64,000 bases of DNA from a virus, in IMG/VR virus record IMGVR_UViG_3300048835_000830, positions 62,001 to 126,000 of that record; one strand, given 5' to 3'. Below are positions 41,702-50,190 of this stretch, one piece after another (the first letter of the stretch is position 1; each line of letters opens with the position of its first letter). Under the pieces are notes generated by a model, which was not told where the DNA came from, did not search any database, and saw only the letters and a program-made list of their open reading frames with translations. The position numbers and the translations under genes were made by a program.

Positions 41702-41911
41702 TTACCCAAAGGTGGGCTTCTTTTTCAGGTCGTGCTCGGTCAGTTTTTGACGAACATCCAGGAGCCGCGACTGGACTCTTTGCGCCTCAGATTCCTCGGC
41801 TGCGGTCTTTTGATGCCGCGACATAAGGCTGGCCATCTTCCCCATGAGCTCAGCCTCTTCATTTCTAAGGGCGAGGGTCAGCTCGTCCTGCTCGATTCCA
41901 TACTTCTCCAT
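41702..41911 (-). CDS. Small coiled-coil protein
   Basis: 69 residues from ATG 41911 (AGGAGACGGTG upstream). Two helices (ELTLALRNEEAELMGKMASL; EAQRVQSRLLDVRQKLTEHD) that could form a hairpin coiled coil. No family. Confidence 0.6.
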   Translation of the reverse strand: MEKYGIEQDELTLALRNEEAELMGKMASLMSRHQKTAAEESEAQRVQSRLLDVRQKLTEHDLKKKPTFG

Positions 41912-41926
41912 CACCGTCTCCTTTAA

Positions 41927-42298
41927 TCACGGGGCTGACTCTGCGCCCCCTTTCACAGTTTGAATCGTTCCGAGAAGAAGACCCTGCTTCAGCCCATCGA
42001 AGTACATCATCATTCCGTACTCCAAAAGCTGAGCCGTGAGCACGGCCCGCGTCGCGGCGTTCATCGTGCTTCCACCAAAAGCGTCCGCGAGCGTCTGGTG
42101 GGCGAGCGTCGCTCCACGGAAAACGTCGCGGAGTTCACCCGTGTCCCGAAGAAAGGCTTTGCCGTTTGCATCGAAGACGAAACCGCAGGCCGAGCAGCCG
42201 TAAACGGCAAGCGCCTGCTCCACCTTTTTAAGAGGGATTATGAGAGAAGCGAGACCGCCGCATTTAGGACAGTCGGCCGTCTTTGTTGCTTCCGTCAT
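41927..42298 (-). CDS. Zinc-ribbon protein
   Basis: 123 residues. DCPKCGG near residue 9 and CSACGF near 35 form a zinc ribbon; helical C-terminal half (AATRAVLTAQLLEYGMMMYF). Start overlaps the upstream stop (ATGA). Unknown function. Confidence 0.65.
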   Translation of the reverse strand: MTEATKTADCPKCGGLASLIIPLKKVEQALAVYGCSACGFVFDANGKAFLRDTGELRDVFRGATLAHQTLADAFGGSTMNAATRAVLTAQLLEYGMMMYFDGLKQGLLLGTIQTVKGGAESAP

Positions 42299-42942
42299 AG
42301 CGTGAACTCCTCATGGCCTGTGAAATGCGAGGCTCGGCCTTTTCCAGTTTGAGTCTTGCGCCGACGGCGGGCCCGGTCATCCTCCGCTACAGGGGGCGGC
42401 GTGGGAAGACCTGAATGCTCGGCGAAAAGCTGCTCAGGCGTCTGATAGGAAGCTGAGCCAGTCAACTTTTTTTCCTTGATCGAACTCGCATCGACCTTGG
42501 CCTCGTGGTCGGGGTCGTTGATCCTCATGTCACGGTCGAGGGCTTCCTCTGTAAGGCCGCCCTGCGATGTGATGAAGGCCTCGGGGTCGCTCGTTCGAGC
42601 ATCCTCCTCGATATCGTCATCCTGGTCAGCAAGACCTTCGGAGATGCCTGAAGCGTCAAAGGCGTCGAACTCACTCTCACTCGGGACAGGCACGGACGCC
42701 GACCGCGATCTCCGTCTGGAGGGTGAAAACGCAGGCGCGGTCTCCTGCGGCGCAGGCCTTGGTCCCGTATAGACAAACGGATAACGGCTATCGGGTACGA
42801 GCGTCCCTATGATTTCCTGAGTCACCCACTTTTCGAGGCCTTCGTTTACAATAGCGTCGATGCCTCCCTCAAGCGGGCGCAAAATGGCGAGCGCTTTGAA
42901 TTTTTTCATAAGGTCTTCGCTGATTTCAATTTCAACCTTCAC
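42295..42942 (-). CDS. Hypothetical protein, disordered middle
   Basis: 215 residues from GTG 42942, overlapping the upstream stop (GTGA). N-terminal 45 residues (VEIEISEDLMKKFKALAIL) could be a small dimerisation domain; then a Ser/Pro/Asp/Glu-rich disordered region and a basic end (RARRRRKTQTGKGRASHF). Possibly an adaptor; not recognised. Confidence 0.6.
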   Translation of the reverse strand: MKVEIEISEDLMKKFKALAILRPLEGGIDAIVNEGLEKWVTQEIIGTLVPDSRYPFVYTGPRPAPQETAPAFSPSRRRSRSASVPVPSESEFDAFDASGISEGLADQDDDIEEDARTSDPEAFITSQGGLTEEALDRDMRINDPDHEAKVDASSIKEKKLTGSASYQTPEQLFAEHSGLPTPPPVAEDDRARRRRKTQTGKGRASHFTGHEEFTL

Positions 42943-43208
42943 GCGTCATCTCCTTTTTGATCGGCGTCGAGCCGCTGCATTAGATCTTTATAGTCCTCGT
43001 CCGTTCCGGGATCCACCGTTCTTGAGCTTTCCATGTACTCGATAAAGCGTGTGAGGGCCTCCTCGTGGGTTGAGCCCTTCGGTGGAGGCGCTTTCCCAAA
43101 GCACATATAAAGGACGATGAACTGACCATCTTTTGTGCGGTCGATCTCCACATCGCGCCCGCAAAGCTCGCGCGCCCTCTCATGGAGCGCCGTCAGACTT
43201 GTTTCCAT
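42939..43208 (-). CDS. Hypothetical protein
   Basis: 89 residues from ATG 43208, overlapping the upstream stop (TGATG). Helical N-terminus, strand DGQFIVLYMCFG, then helix and acidic tail. No motif. Confidence 0.6.
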   Translation of the reverse strand: METSLTALHERARELCGRDVEIDRTKDGQFIVLYMCFGKAPPPKGSTHEEALTRFIEYMESSRTVDPGTDEDYKDLMQRLDADQKGDDA

Positions 43209-43597
43209 CAAAGACCCTCCGGCCTTTCACCTTTGGTCAGAATGCGCCGCCCATCCATGAACCAGCTGCCCGGCGGATGGTCGAAAGCATTGGACGATTT
43301 GATTTGATAAACAGGCTTCCCCTCGACCGTGACGCCATCGAGGAAGGCGCCTGGGATATACTGAAGTGCCTGCGAGGTCGATCGAGGTCCGCCTTGCGAC
43401 GCGATAAGTTCCGACGAGGTTTGGATGAGAAGCCCCTGCCCACGAACGAGCGCAACCTTGGTCGAGTGCATCCACCCCTTCGCACCGGACGACGCCTTGG
43501 CTATGCAGATCCAAAACCCAGGGTCACCGTGTACCTCTACGTCTGCAACTGCCGCGCGCAAACCCTCGGGGCTCGTGATACCAAGATCCTTATCCAT
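43208..43597 (-). CDS. Hypothetical protein
   Basis: 129 residues. Beta-rich with GSWFMDGRRILTKGE at the end. Not recognised. Coupled to the 42939 gene. Confidence 0.6.
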   Translation of the reverse strand: MDKDLGITSPEGLRAAVADVEVHGDPGFWICIAKASSGAKGWMHSTKVALVRGQGLLIQTSSELIASQGGPRSTSQALQYIPGAFLDGVTVEGKPVYQIKSSNAFDHPPGSWFMDGRRILTKGERPEGL

Positions 43598-43636
43598 GGG
43601 GATTCCTCATGCCTGATAGGTTTTTCGATGTTTGAC

Positions 43637-43942
43637 CTATCCTGCACTTTTCGCTCTTTTTCGGCCAGCGGCTTTTTTCGTGGCCTTTTTCTTTTTCGCG
43701 GGTTTAGGCTCCTCCGGCGGCGGCTTGGGAGGGCTCCAGCCCTTTTTTCGCATGCTGAAGTCAAGCTTTGCGAGGACGGTGCCCGTGCGGTCCAGACGGA
43801 CTGTCATCGACCAGGGGCCGATCGTGACCCCGCAAAGATCGGGCATTCTATGAAGGAGCTCCTTCAGAATCTCCGAGGCTTCGTAGGTTCCCATCCCACC
43901 CGTGTCCTCTGGCCACACCCGCGAAGGCGATTTCCGACCCAT
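43637..43942 (-). CDS. Protein with histone-H1-like basic tail
   Basis: 101 residues; GTGAGG lies before ATG 43942. The first 70 residues form a small domain (TYEASEILKELLHRMPDLCG); the last 30 are Pro, Lys and Ala (PPPEEPKPAKKKKATKKAAG), a typical nucleic-acid-binding tail. Shares 95 bases with the 43848 gene in another frame; both have ribosome sites. Confidence 0.55.
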   Translation of the reverse strand: MGRKSPSRVWPEDTGGMGTYEASEILKELLHRMPDLCGVTIGPWSMTVRLDRTGTVLAKLDFSMRKKGWSPPKPPPEEPKPAKKKKATKKAAGRKRAKSAG

Positions 43943-44066
43943 TTTGAAACCTCACAATAAAGCGCGGCTCGCCACACGCCGGGCAGTGCTCGTGGCAGCT
44001 GAGGCGCAGGGATTTGCAGCGACGGTCATAGCAAACGTACTCAAGACTTCTTGCGAGTTTGGTCAT
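43848..44066 (-). CDS. Small zinc-binding protein
   Basis: 72 residues; AAAGGATTTCTTCA precedes ATG 44066. CYDRRC then CHEHCPACG give a four- to five-cysteine zinc site; the rest is polar. The 95-base overlap with the next gene lowers confidence. Confidence 0.5.
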   Translation of the reverse strand: MTKLARSLEYVCYDRRCKSLRLSCHEHCPACGEPRFIVRFQNGSEIAFAGVARGHGWDGNLRSLGDSEGAPS

Positions 44067-44520
44067 TGAAGAAATCCTTTGTCCACTGGAATTTCACGCC
44101 GGCCCTTATGGCCGCCATTTTATCCGTATCGCGGTCGCCCACCATAATCGACTTTTTAAGGTCAACGCCGTGCTTGTCGCGGAGTGCGTGGATCATGCCC
44201 GGATTGGGCTTTCGGAAAGGGTCGTTCTTCTCCGGGTGCGCCGGTGCGTAGAGAATATCGTCGAAAGCGCCGTCGAGCTTTTGGTTGAGGTCCCTGAGAC
44301 AGTCCTCGCACTCTTTTTTCGAGATAAGGCCCATCCCGATCCCGCCCTGGTTTGTCACGCCAAAAACCTTATAGCCCTTGTTTTTCCACTCCCAGATCTT
44401 CTCATAGCGTCCCTCCATGAGCTCCTGCTCGTGGGGAGCGCGCGGATAGGAGCGCCCTTTGACGTTTGTCGTGCGAACCGTGCTGTCCAGATCTAAAAAA
44501 AGAGCGGGGTGCTTGCTCAT
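44041..44520 (-). CDS. HAD-type phosphatase (polynucleotide 3'-phosphatase/GmhB-like)
   Basis: 159 residues from ATG 44520, overlapping the upstream stop (ATGA). HAD motifs: ALFLDLDSTVR (DxD, motif I), VFGVTNQGGIGMG (motif II Thr), RKPNPGMI (Lys) and IMVGDRDTDKMAAIRAG (motif III). The NQGGI and KPxPGM signatures are those of the GmhB/histidinol-phosphatase/PNKP 3'-phosphatase subgroup. In a phage, removal of 3'-phosphates from DNA or RNA ends is the most likely job. Confidence 0.8.
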   Translation of the reverse strand: MSKHPALFLDLDSTVRTTNVKGRSYPRAPHEQELMEGRYEKIWEWKNKGYKVFGVTNQGGIGMGLISKKECEDCLRDLNQKLDGAFDDILYAPAHPEKNDPFRKPNPGMIHALRDKHGVDLKKSIMVGDRDTDKMAAIRAGVKFQWTKDFFNDQTRKKS

Positions 44521-44807
44521 TCGGGCTCGGACCTCCATACGTGGATGATGTTTGTCTGCCTCCCGATTTTACCACCCTGGAAGATCTGGTTACACTCAAA
44601 CTCAAGACCGGCGGCGTGGAGAAGCTCCGCCAGCTCCTTTTCGGACTCCGGGTAAAGGTGCGCATCAAGTACGATGGTCTTGATGAAGGGCTGGCCGGAC
44701 TTTCTAAGCCTCGGCCTTCTCTCCCAGTCCTTTATCACGGCAGCCGCAAGGGTTTCGGCGTATGTTCTTTTACATGACGGGGGCGTCGGAGACTGTGACT
44801 GTGACAT
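44517..44807 (-). CDS. Hypothetical protein
   Basis: 96 residues from ATG 44807 (GGGGG upstream; an ATG at 44816 is too close to it). Mixed fold: FIKTIVLDAHLYPESEKELA, then GRQTNIIHVWRSEPE. No family. Overlaps both neighbours. Confidence 0.55.
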   Translation of the reverse strand: MSQSQSPTPPSCKRTYAETLAAAVIKDWERRPRLRKSGQPFIKTIVLDAHLYPESEKELAELLHAAGLEFECNQIFQGGKIGRQTNIIHVWRSEPE

Positions 44808-45015
44808 CGGCGACATCCCCCAGCTCAGAGAGCATTTCCATCAGTTTTGCGCGGATTTTTTTGCACTCGTCCGCGTAGTAGAGGGCCATGTTCTTGAAGT
44901 AGTCCGCGTCATCCTTGGCGAGAGTCCCCGAGAGGATTTTGTCTTCAAAAACTTCCTGACGCTTTGAGAGGGCTGCGAGGTCTTTTCGCAGATCCTTTAC
45001 GATTGCCTGGCTCAT
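44770..45015 (-). CDS. Small helical protein
   Basis: 81 residues; AGGAGACATC precedes ATG 45015. Coiled-coil-like helices (VKDLRKDLAALSKRQEVFED; YYADECKKIRAKLMEMLSEL). No motif. Confidence 0.6.
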   Translation of the reverse strand: MSQAIVKDLRKDLAALSKRQEVFEDKILSGTLAKDDADYFKNMALYYADECKKIRAKLMEMLSELGDVADVTVTVSDAPVM

Positions 45016-45070
45016 GATGTCTCCTATTTTTTAGGAATTTAGCATGAGCCGGTCTTTTCGTTAAGTCTTT

Positions 45071-45505
45071 TCACATCCTCACAGGAGGCTTCCTGAAGAT
45101 GGCCGATACTGTCTGCATTGCCTTTTCAGCCAGATCCTCAGCCGACTCCTCCTCGATGATCTCTTCAGGGAACCGGACGGCGTCCCAGTCGATATCATCA
45201 GGTGGATCCTGGGCTTCACCTTTAAAATGCGCCTTTACCTGGTCTTCGACTTTTCTATACTTTTTCAAAAACTCCTCGCGCTCGGGCGCGCGGCCTTCGG
45301 TCTTCATCACATCCCTTGTGATGTTATTTACAATGAAGTCGAGCGTTTCATGGAAATAAAGAATCTGAAGAGGTTTTCTGCTCTTTGTGAAATCGTGATC
45401 GCCCGCGTAGATGCCTAGGCCAAGAATGTCAAGGTCCGGCCCTGACTGGATCACTCTTAAAATGACGGCTGTTTGTCCGCTTGCTTCATCCATTATTTTG
45501 ATCAT
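45071..45505 (-). CDS. Hypothetical protein
   Basis: 144 residues; AGGAAGACACT precedes ATG 45505. N-terminal beta part (TAVILRVIQSGPDLDILGLG), then charged helices and an acidic segment (DWDAVRFPEEIIEEESAEDL). Not recognised. Confidence 0.6.
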   Translation of the reverse strand: MIKIMDEASGQTAVILRVIQSGPDLDILGLGIYAGDHDFTKSRKPLQILYFHETLDFIVNNITRDVMKTEGRAPEREEFLKKYRKVEDQVKAHFKGEAQDPPDDIDWDAVRFPEEIIEEESAEDLAEKAMQTVSAIFRKPPVRM

Positions 45506-45516
45506 AGTGTCTTCCT

Positions 45517-45927
45517 TTAGGGTGCTGTGTTTTCAGTGGCCAGAAGCGCTTCACGAAGCGTGCGCCCCGTGTGATGGCAGGCCTTAAGAATGGCTGCGAC
45601 TCTTTCGTCAGGCATATGAGGGTCGTCCTCTCGAAGCGATCCCTCGGTCTCAGCCTCAAGACGTTTTGCTATATCTGCGATGTTCTTTCTAAAAAGCGAG
45701 ACAACCCCCGCCACAGATATATACCCAACCTCTTTATCGTCGCTATCGTAACAGATGAGACCGGCAGAGTCGCAGGCGTCTTTAACAAACGCGGTGAGCA
45801 CCTGATAGACGGTGGGCACCACCACGATCGAGTGCGATCGCAGACGCGCCGCCTCCTTTTGAAGAGCATCATTAAGCTCGATGACGTACTGCGCGTCCTC
45901 GGTAAAGTCTTTCAGTTCATCTCTCAT
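45517..45927 (-). CDS. Hypothetical helical protein
   Basis: 136 residues, mostly helical (ELNDALQKEAARLRSHSIVV; VSLFRKNIADIAKRLEAETE). Eleven bases upstream of the 45071 gene. No motif recognised. Confidence 0.6.
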   Translation of the reverse strand: MRDELKDFTEDAQYVIELNDALQKEAARLRSHSIVVVPTVYQVLTAFVKDACDSAGLICYDSDDKEVGYISVAGVVSLFRKNIADIAKRLEAETEGSLREDDPHMPDERVAAILKACHHTGRTLREALLATENTAP

Positions 45928-45964
45928 GCAATCGAAGTCCTCAAAGTTAAGGTTTGCCGAACGC

Positions 45965-46561
45965 TCAAAGAAGCGCCCGCAGCTGCTCGCTCATTTCCAT
46001 CAGAAGCTCACCCCCATCGACAGCTTCATCCGTCAAAAGACCAGGAAATTTTTTACAAAGGTCGATGACAACAGCTTTCGCTTTCTCAGGGTCGATATCC
46101 TCGACCGTCGTTGCCTCTTTGCCGATGCTCAGGCGAATGGTGATGTGGTCGAGGGGGACAACCGGGCGAAGGGTTTCCTCGATCACGAGCCGCTCGCCAT
46201 AGATGTCGTCAGGCGTTCCATCCGTATGCACGGCCGCCTGGGTTGTGCTTTTCACGAGCCTTCCCGTTATGAGGTCCGCCCATGCGGCCACCGATTTTTG
46301 TGGGATGTTTGGCGGCAGCGGGAACGCCGCCAGGTTTTTTGCAAGCTCATAGACAACGCCGGCGGCCTTCGTATAGAGCTTCATGTACTCACGCGGTCTC
46401 CACGTGCCGCCGCCCACGATAGCCGTCATCGTAAGGCTGGGATCGCGGCCTTTAAGGAGCATGGCGATCGCATGAATAACGGCAGCCTCCTCGTCAGTGT
46501 AGCTGTGCCCGCCGAGATCATTATTCTTCCAATGGTTTGGTGTGTTTCCAGAGTCCGTCAT
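45965..46561 (-). CDS. Hypothetical protein
   Basis: 198 residues from ATG 46561 (GGAGGATACC upstream), overlapping the previous gene by 41 bases. Contains EEAAVIHAIAMLLKGRDPSL and ITIRLSIGKEATTVEDIDPE. No domain recognised. Confidence 0.6.
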   Translation of the reverse strand: MTDSGNTPNHWKNNDLGGHSYTDEEAAVIHAIAMLLKGRDPSLTMTAIVGGGTWRPREYMKLYTKAAGVVYELAKNLAAFPLPPNIPQKSVAAWADLITGRLVKSTTQAAVHTDGTPDDIYGERLVIEETLRPVVPLDHITIRLSIGKEATTVEDIDPEKAKAVVIDLCKKFPGLLTDEAVDGGELLMEMSEQLRALL

Positions 46562-47294
46562 CTTCAGGTATCCTCCGTAAAAGCTGTTGGGGAAGGTTAT
46601 CATCACTCGGATCGTCTTTCATTTCCAGGGCCATCATCGCGGATACTGCGCCTTCGGCTCCCGGCGCGACGATAATCCCCGAAGCTTCAGAAAGCCTCAT
46701 GTCGCACATCCACGCGGGCGTCGCCACCATATACTTCCTGCAGACAAGAGGTCTAGCCTCGTAAGCTCGGCAGTTGCCGTCCTCCCCTAAAATCGGGCAT
46801 GCGCGTTTTTCGTAAGGCATCTTCACATGAGCTAGATTATCCCTGCCATGCTCGAACTGGTGAAGAACAAGACTTCGATCGAGCTTCACATCTTTTTCAC
46901 GAAGGTGCCTTACGAGCACATCAGCCTCACTGTCAGTCAGTGTCACCTGTATGTGACAGCAGGCCGAACAGCCTGATTTGCAAGTAGGCGGCGGATCGCC
47001 ATTTTGTTTCCTTTTGGAAAGGCCCTGTGCGATCTTTTTATTTACTTCAGTTAAAGCTCTCTCGCCGCGCTCCACTCCTTTCGGGTAACACTCAAGCGAC
47101 TCGAACGTCGTCCGAAAGGAGGCTCTAAACGCTTTCATACCCAGGACTGCCAAGGCTGGGTTGAACTCCTCGGTCTGCGCGATGAAATCGACGAAAGTGC
47201 TCGTGCCCGGGATGCCTATGGGCTCGCCTTTCATGGCTTTGTCCCTGAGGGTTTTCGGCAGGTCGTCTATGCCGATGCCCAAATCCTGTTCCAT
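46521..47294 (-). CDS. YkgJ-type CxxCxxCC zinc/iron-chelating protein
   Basis: 257 residues. CKSGCSACCHIQVTLTD near residue 105, followed by RACPILGEDGNCRAYEARPL and CRKY, is the YkgJ (CxxCxxCC) family signature, a metal-binding domain of uncertain function in bacteria. The N-terminal 100 residues and the C-terminal tail are unrecognised. Confidence 0.75.
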   Translation of the reverse strand: MEQDLGIGIDDLPKTLRDKAMKGEPIGIPGTSTFVDFIAQTEEFNPALAVLGMKAFRASFRTTFESLECYPKGVERGERALTEVNKKIAQGLSKRKQNGDPPPTCKSGCSACCHIQVTLTDSEADVLVRHLREKDVKLDRSLVLHQFEHGRDNLAHVKMPYEKRACPILGEDGNCRAYEARPLVCRKYMVATPAWMCDMRLSEASGIIVAPGAEGAVSAMMALEMKDDPSDDNLPQQLLRRIPEDDGLWKHTKPLEE

Positions 47295-47333
47295 TTTCTA
47301 TCCTTATTGTGAATGATGGTGCTGGAGGTTTTT

Positions 47334-47600
47334 ATGCCCTCATGCTGCGGAAATCCTTATAAGCACCTGGGCCGTGCCCAGGATCTGACCTACACTCTTC
47401 TCAGAACGCTACGAAGTATTGCGAATGGTAATGGGGCGGGTGTGACGGAGATAACCTTACGCGAGCGCCTTGAGATTTGCGCCGCGTGCGAAGAAAAGCG
47501 AGGTCTTCGCTGTCAAAAATGTGGGTGCTTCGTAAGCGTCAAGGCAGCGCTTTTTGAAGCCGAGTGCCCGCTTCAAAAATGGCCGCTACCTCGCAGGTAG
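47334..47600 (+). CDS. Small cysteine-rich zinc protein (plus strand)
   Basis: 88 residues from ATG 47334, preceded by GGAGGTTTTT. MPSCCGNP, then ICAACEEKRGLRCQKCGCFV and ECPLQKW: the CCGNP...CxxC...CxxCGCF...CP pattern is common in small phage zinc proteins of unknown function. It is divergent from the 46521 gene and opposite in direction to nearly everything around it. Confidence 0.7.
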   Translation: MPSCCGNPYKHLGRAQDLTYTLLRTLRSIANGNGAGVTEITLRERLEICAACEEKRGLRCQKCGCFVSVKAALFEAECPLQKWPLPRR

Positions 47601-47921
47601 CCCAAAGGCTATCCAGAATACGACGAGAGCAAACACCAGCGACATCAAAATTGCAACCCCAATCGGAAGAAGAGCATCGCTTTTACTTGCGCTTAATGTT
47701 TGCGTCATAAAGCGTGCTTCCGTGGGTTTTTCGCTGTGTCCGCACTTTGGGCAAAGATGGTCATACTTTGGTGAATGGAATTCGAGACGGCGGGAATACT
47801 GGCATGCAGGGCATGTCCTAAGACGAAGCAGCATAAGTGCCTCCTCGAAATTTCTGCCGCGATGGGCGTTCGCCCCTTTTTCGGAATTCGCCAGAATTTG
47901 ATTAGCCTCTCCCGAAATCAT
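47586..47921 (-). CDS. Zinc ribbon with C-terminal membrane helix
   Basis: 111 residues. RTCPACQYS near 35 and CPKCGHS near 57 form a zinc ribbon; residues 84-107 (LLPIGVAILMSLVFALVVFW) are a transmembrane helix. Convergent with, and overlapping by 15 bases, the plus-strand 47334 gene. Function unknown. Confidence 0.65.
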   Translation of the reverse strand: MISGEANQILANSEKGANAHRGRNFEEALMLLRLRTCPACQYSRRLEFHSPKYDHLCPKCGHSEKPTEARFMTQTLSASKSDALLPIGVAILMSLVFALVVFWIAFGLPAR

Positions 47922-47938
47922 GCCGCTTACTCCTTCCT

Positions 47939-49606
47939 TTACACGTAGTTGGAAAGGCCTACGCTGAGCTCAGAAAGGCCCACGTGGGCCGAGAAGATCT
48001 GAATTGCCCCGGGGGTGTCCCGGAGAAGGTCCGACCAGTCGGCAAGATCAAAGTCGTCCAGGAAAATCATCCCCACCTTGCGTTCGAGCAGCGCGTTGAT
48101 TCTGAGACACAGCTCAAAGTCTGCACGCATGCGGGCACCGCGCGAGAGGATCTCGTAGGGGCAGCCGTTGCGGTCCCAAAGCTGAAGACCTTCGCCTACG
48201 CGGATGTCAAAGCCCGGAAGAGAAAGGTGCGCCTTTTGCTCTTCAAGCTCCTCGTCAGGCAGCTGCTTGAGCGCAGCTTCGTGAGCCCTAAGAAGGTCCA
48301 CCTCGGCCGCGGCATCGATGATGGCCTGCTCAAGTTCGATGAGCCTCAGCTCTGAGCTGGCCGCCGATTTCTGCCAGCTCTCGAAAGCGCCGAGCTGCCG
48401 CTGATATTCCTGAGCGATCCTATTCATCTCAGCATAGCGCTCCTTTGAAAATTCATCACGCGGCCTTTTCGCCTCGACGCCCTCGCCTCCTGGCATCGCG
48501 CGCAGCGTCTCTTCAAGCATCCGTCGTCTGTGCTCGATTCGCAGGTTGGTGGCCTTCGCTTCGGCAAACGCCCGATCGCGCGCTTCCTTTGCCGCCATGT
48601 AGGCTTTTGACTCTGTGCTCCACGCCTCAAGGTTTTTTAGCCAGGCTGCGTGCTCGACCTCATAAGCCGCGCGAAGCCTGTCGTTGTGGGCCCGGACGAG
48701 TTCCCTATGTTTCATTCCAACCGTCTGACCGCACGCAGGGCAGCGGTCCCTCTCCTCATCGGGAAGGTAAAGGGGCGTCCTGGGCTCGACGGGGCGCTCA
48801 AGATCGAAGGGTTTCATCACAGGCGGCAGCGGGACCTCACGGAGTTCGGAAAGTTCGGCTTCGATCTGCTCTCTTGAAAGACTTGCCTCATAGACGATCC
48901 ACTCGCGGCGAAGCTTCTCCTCGGCCTCAAGGAGTTTAACCTCGGGCGGCTCAACCGGCTTTGATGGCAGCATGGAAAGTCGCTCGCGGAGAACCTTCTG
49001 CTCGCCGCGAAGTTCGGCTGTGCGGTTTGTGATTTTGTTCCTCTGGTCGGCAAGCCTTTTTTGAAGGATGTGCGGCTGAAGGGAGTAATCAAGGTCAAGG
49101 GTCATCGAGGGCGGATAGCCCGTCAGACGCTCGACGATGGCCCGCCTGTCAACCGGAGGAAGAACGTAGGAGAGGACCGCCGTCTGCCGGTTTTTGGGAA
49201 GCGTCCCCATGAGGTAGCCCGGAACGAGGACGGAGAGAAAAACGTCTGCGGGGCAGAGCATCGTCTCAAGCTCCGCCTGAGAGAGGACCCTCTGGGCACC
49301 GCTTGTCATGATCCAAAGGTGACCGCCCCCCTGCATGGTGAGGCGTCTGTTGATGACGGCGCCCTTTCTCGTCATCACCTCCACCTCGCAGGCGTCCTCG
49401 CCGAAGCTGATAAGGTGCGTCGGTTTGGTGCTGCCCTGACTATCCCTCCCTGTGAAAGCGAAGGCTATGGCTTCGCGTATGGTAGTCTTTCTGGCACCGT
49501 TTCGCCCTTTAAGCTGCACACGCGAGGCGACACCCTTTGACGGATCGCCAAGATGAACTTGAGAGTCCACCCCACGGAAGTTTGACATTTTGACGTAGAG
49601 AAGCAT
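47939..49606 (-). CDS. Rad50/SbcC-like ATPase (gp46-type recombination protein)
   Basis: 555 residues. Walker A near residue 35 (KGRNGARKTTIREA), where the usual GxGKT glycine is Arg but the Lys-Thr-Thr is kept; two coiled-coil arms flank CPACGQT near residue 288, a zinc hook; the ABC signature EILSRGARMRADFELCLRI; and Walker B VGMIFLDDFDLAD near the end. Such proteins pair with an SbcD/gp47 nuclease to process DNA ends; the partner is not in the window. A non-coding iteron-rich region lies directly upstream. Confidence 0.8.
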   Translation of the reverse strand: MLLYVKMSNFRGVDSQVHLGDPSKGVASRVQLKGRNGARKTTIREAIAFAFTGRDSQGSTKPTHLISFGEDACEVEVMTRKGAVINRRLTMQGGGHLWIMTSGAQRVLSQAELETMLCPADVFLSVLVPGYLMGTLPKNRQTAVLSYVLPPVDRRAIVERLTGYPPSMTLDLDYSLQPHILQKRLADQRNKITNRTAELRGEQKVLRERLSMLPSKPVEPPEVKLLEAEEKLRREWIVYEASLSREQIEAELSELREVPLPPVMKPFDLERPVEPRTPLYLPDEERDRCPACGQTVGMKHRELVRAHNDRLRAAYEVEHAAWLKNLEAWSTESKAYMAAKEARDRAFAEAKATNLRIEHRRRMLEETLRAMPGGEGVEAKRPRDEFSKERYAEMNRIAQEYQRQLGAFESWQKSAASSELRLIELEQAIIDAAAEVDLLRAHEAALKQLPDEELEEQKAHLSLPGFDIRVGEGLQLWDRNGCPYEILSRGARMRADFELCLRINALLERKVGMIFLDDFDLADWSDLLRDTPGAIQIFSAHVGLSELSVGLSNYV

Positions 49607-49654
49607 GGTCGAAAACTCCTTTTGCGCACACTTGGCGCATTCTGAAATGGATTT

Positions 49655-50119
49655 GTCACCGCTCCGCGGAGCGGAACTTGTCCGTCGATCGTTTTTTGAA
49701 AGGGCTGGTGATTTGGGTGGTGCCGTATTTTTCAGTTATTTCGTTACATTACATCCGTTGTCACCGTGTCACCAGTGAAATTTTTGCGATTTTTGCGCAA
49801 CGGTGACGCTTTTTTTGAAACCATATCGGAGGCTTACCCGATTCTGTCACCGCGTCACCGCGAAAACCCCCTTTTTAAACCCCCTATGTGAAAAACATCG
49901 CTAATTGTTTTTACTCAGAGCGCCAATCCGGGTGTGCATGAAATCGGGAAAGAGACGCGAAAAAAATCCTCTATGGGAAAAAGAATGACTCTTGCGGTGA
50001 CACGGTGACATTTATATGTTTTGATTTATATGGGGCTTTAATCATTGGCTTTTATGCGGATTTTTTTTGTCACCGATTCTGTCACCGGAGAGGCTTTCTG
50101 TCACCGATCCAGCGGTGAC
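49655..50119. repeat. Iteron-like region: 12 GTCACCG heptamers, candidate origin
   Basis: The 683-base gap 49607-50289 has no convincing gene. It holds GTCACCG (or CGGTGAC) at 49655, 49760, 49768 (last base A), 49801(-), 49846, 49854, 49995(-), 50003(-), 50069, 50081, 50100 and 50113(-). Several are paired 8 bases apart. The flanks are AT-rich with long A and T runs. Clustered, spaced short repeats beside an AT-rich stretch are typical of replication-origin iterons or a cooperative repressor region. The heptamer and its arrangement are seen directly; the function is inferred. Confidence 0.6.
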
Positions 50120-50157
50120 ATTTACGTTTTTTTTATTTTGTTAGTGCCAAAGTGGCC

Positions 50158-50190
50158 GAAAAACCCAGGCCCCGGAGCCCGAAGCCTGGG
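50158..50190 (-). terminator. Rho-independent terminator of the right-hand minus operon
   Basis: Minus strand CCCAGGC, 13-base loop with further pairing, GCCTGGG, then TTTTTC. About 100 bases after the stop of the 50290 gene; it isolates the iteron region from read-through. Confidence 0.8.
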
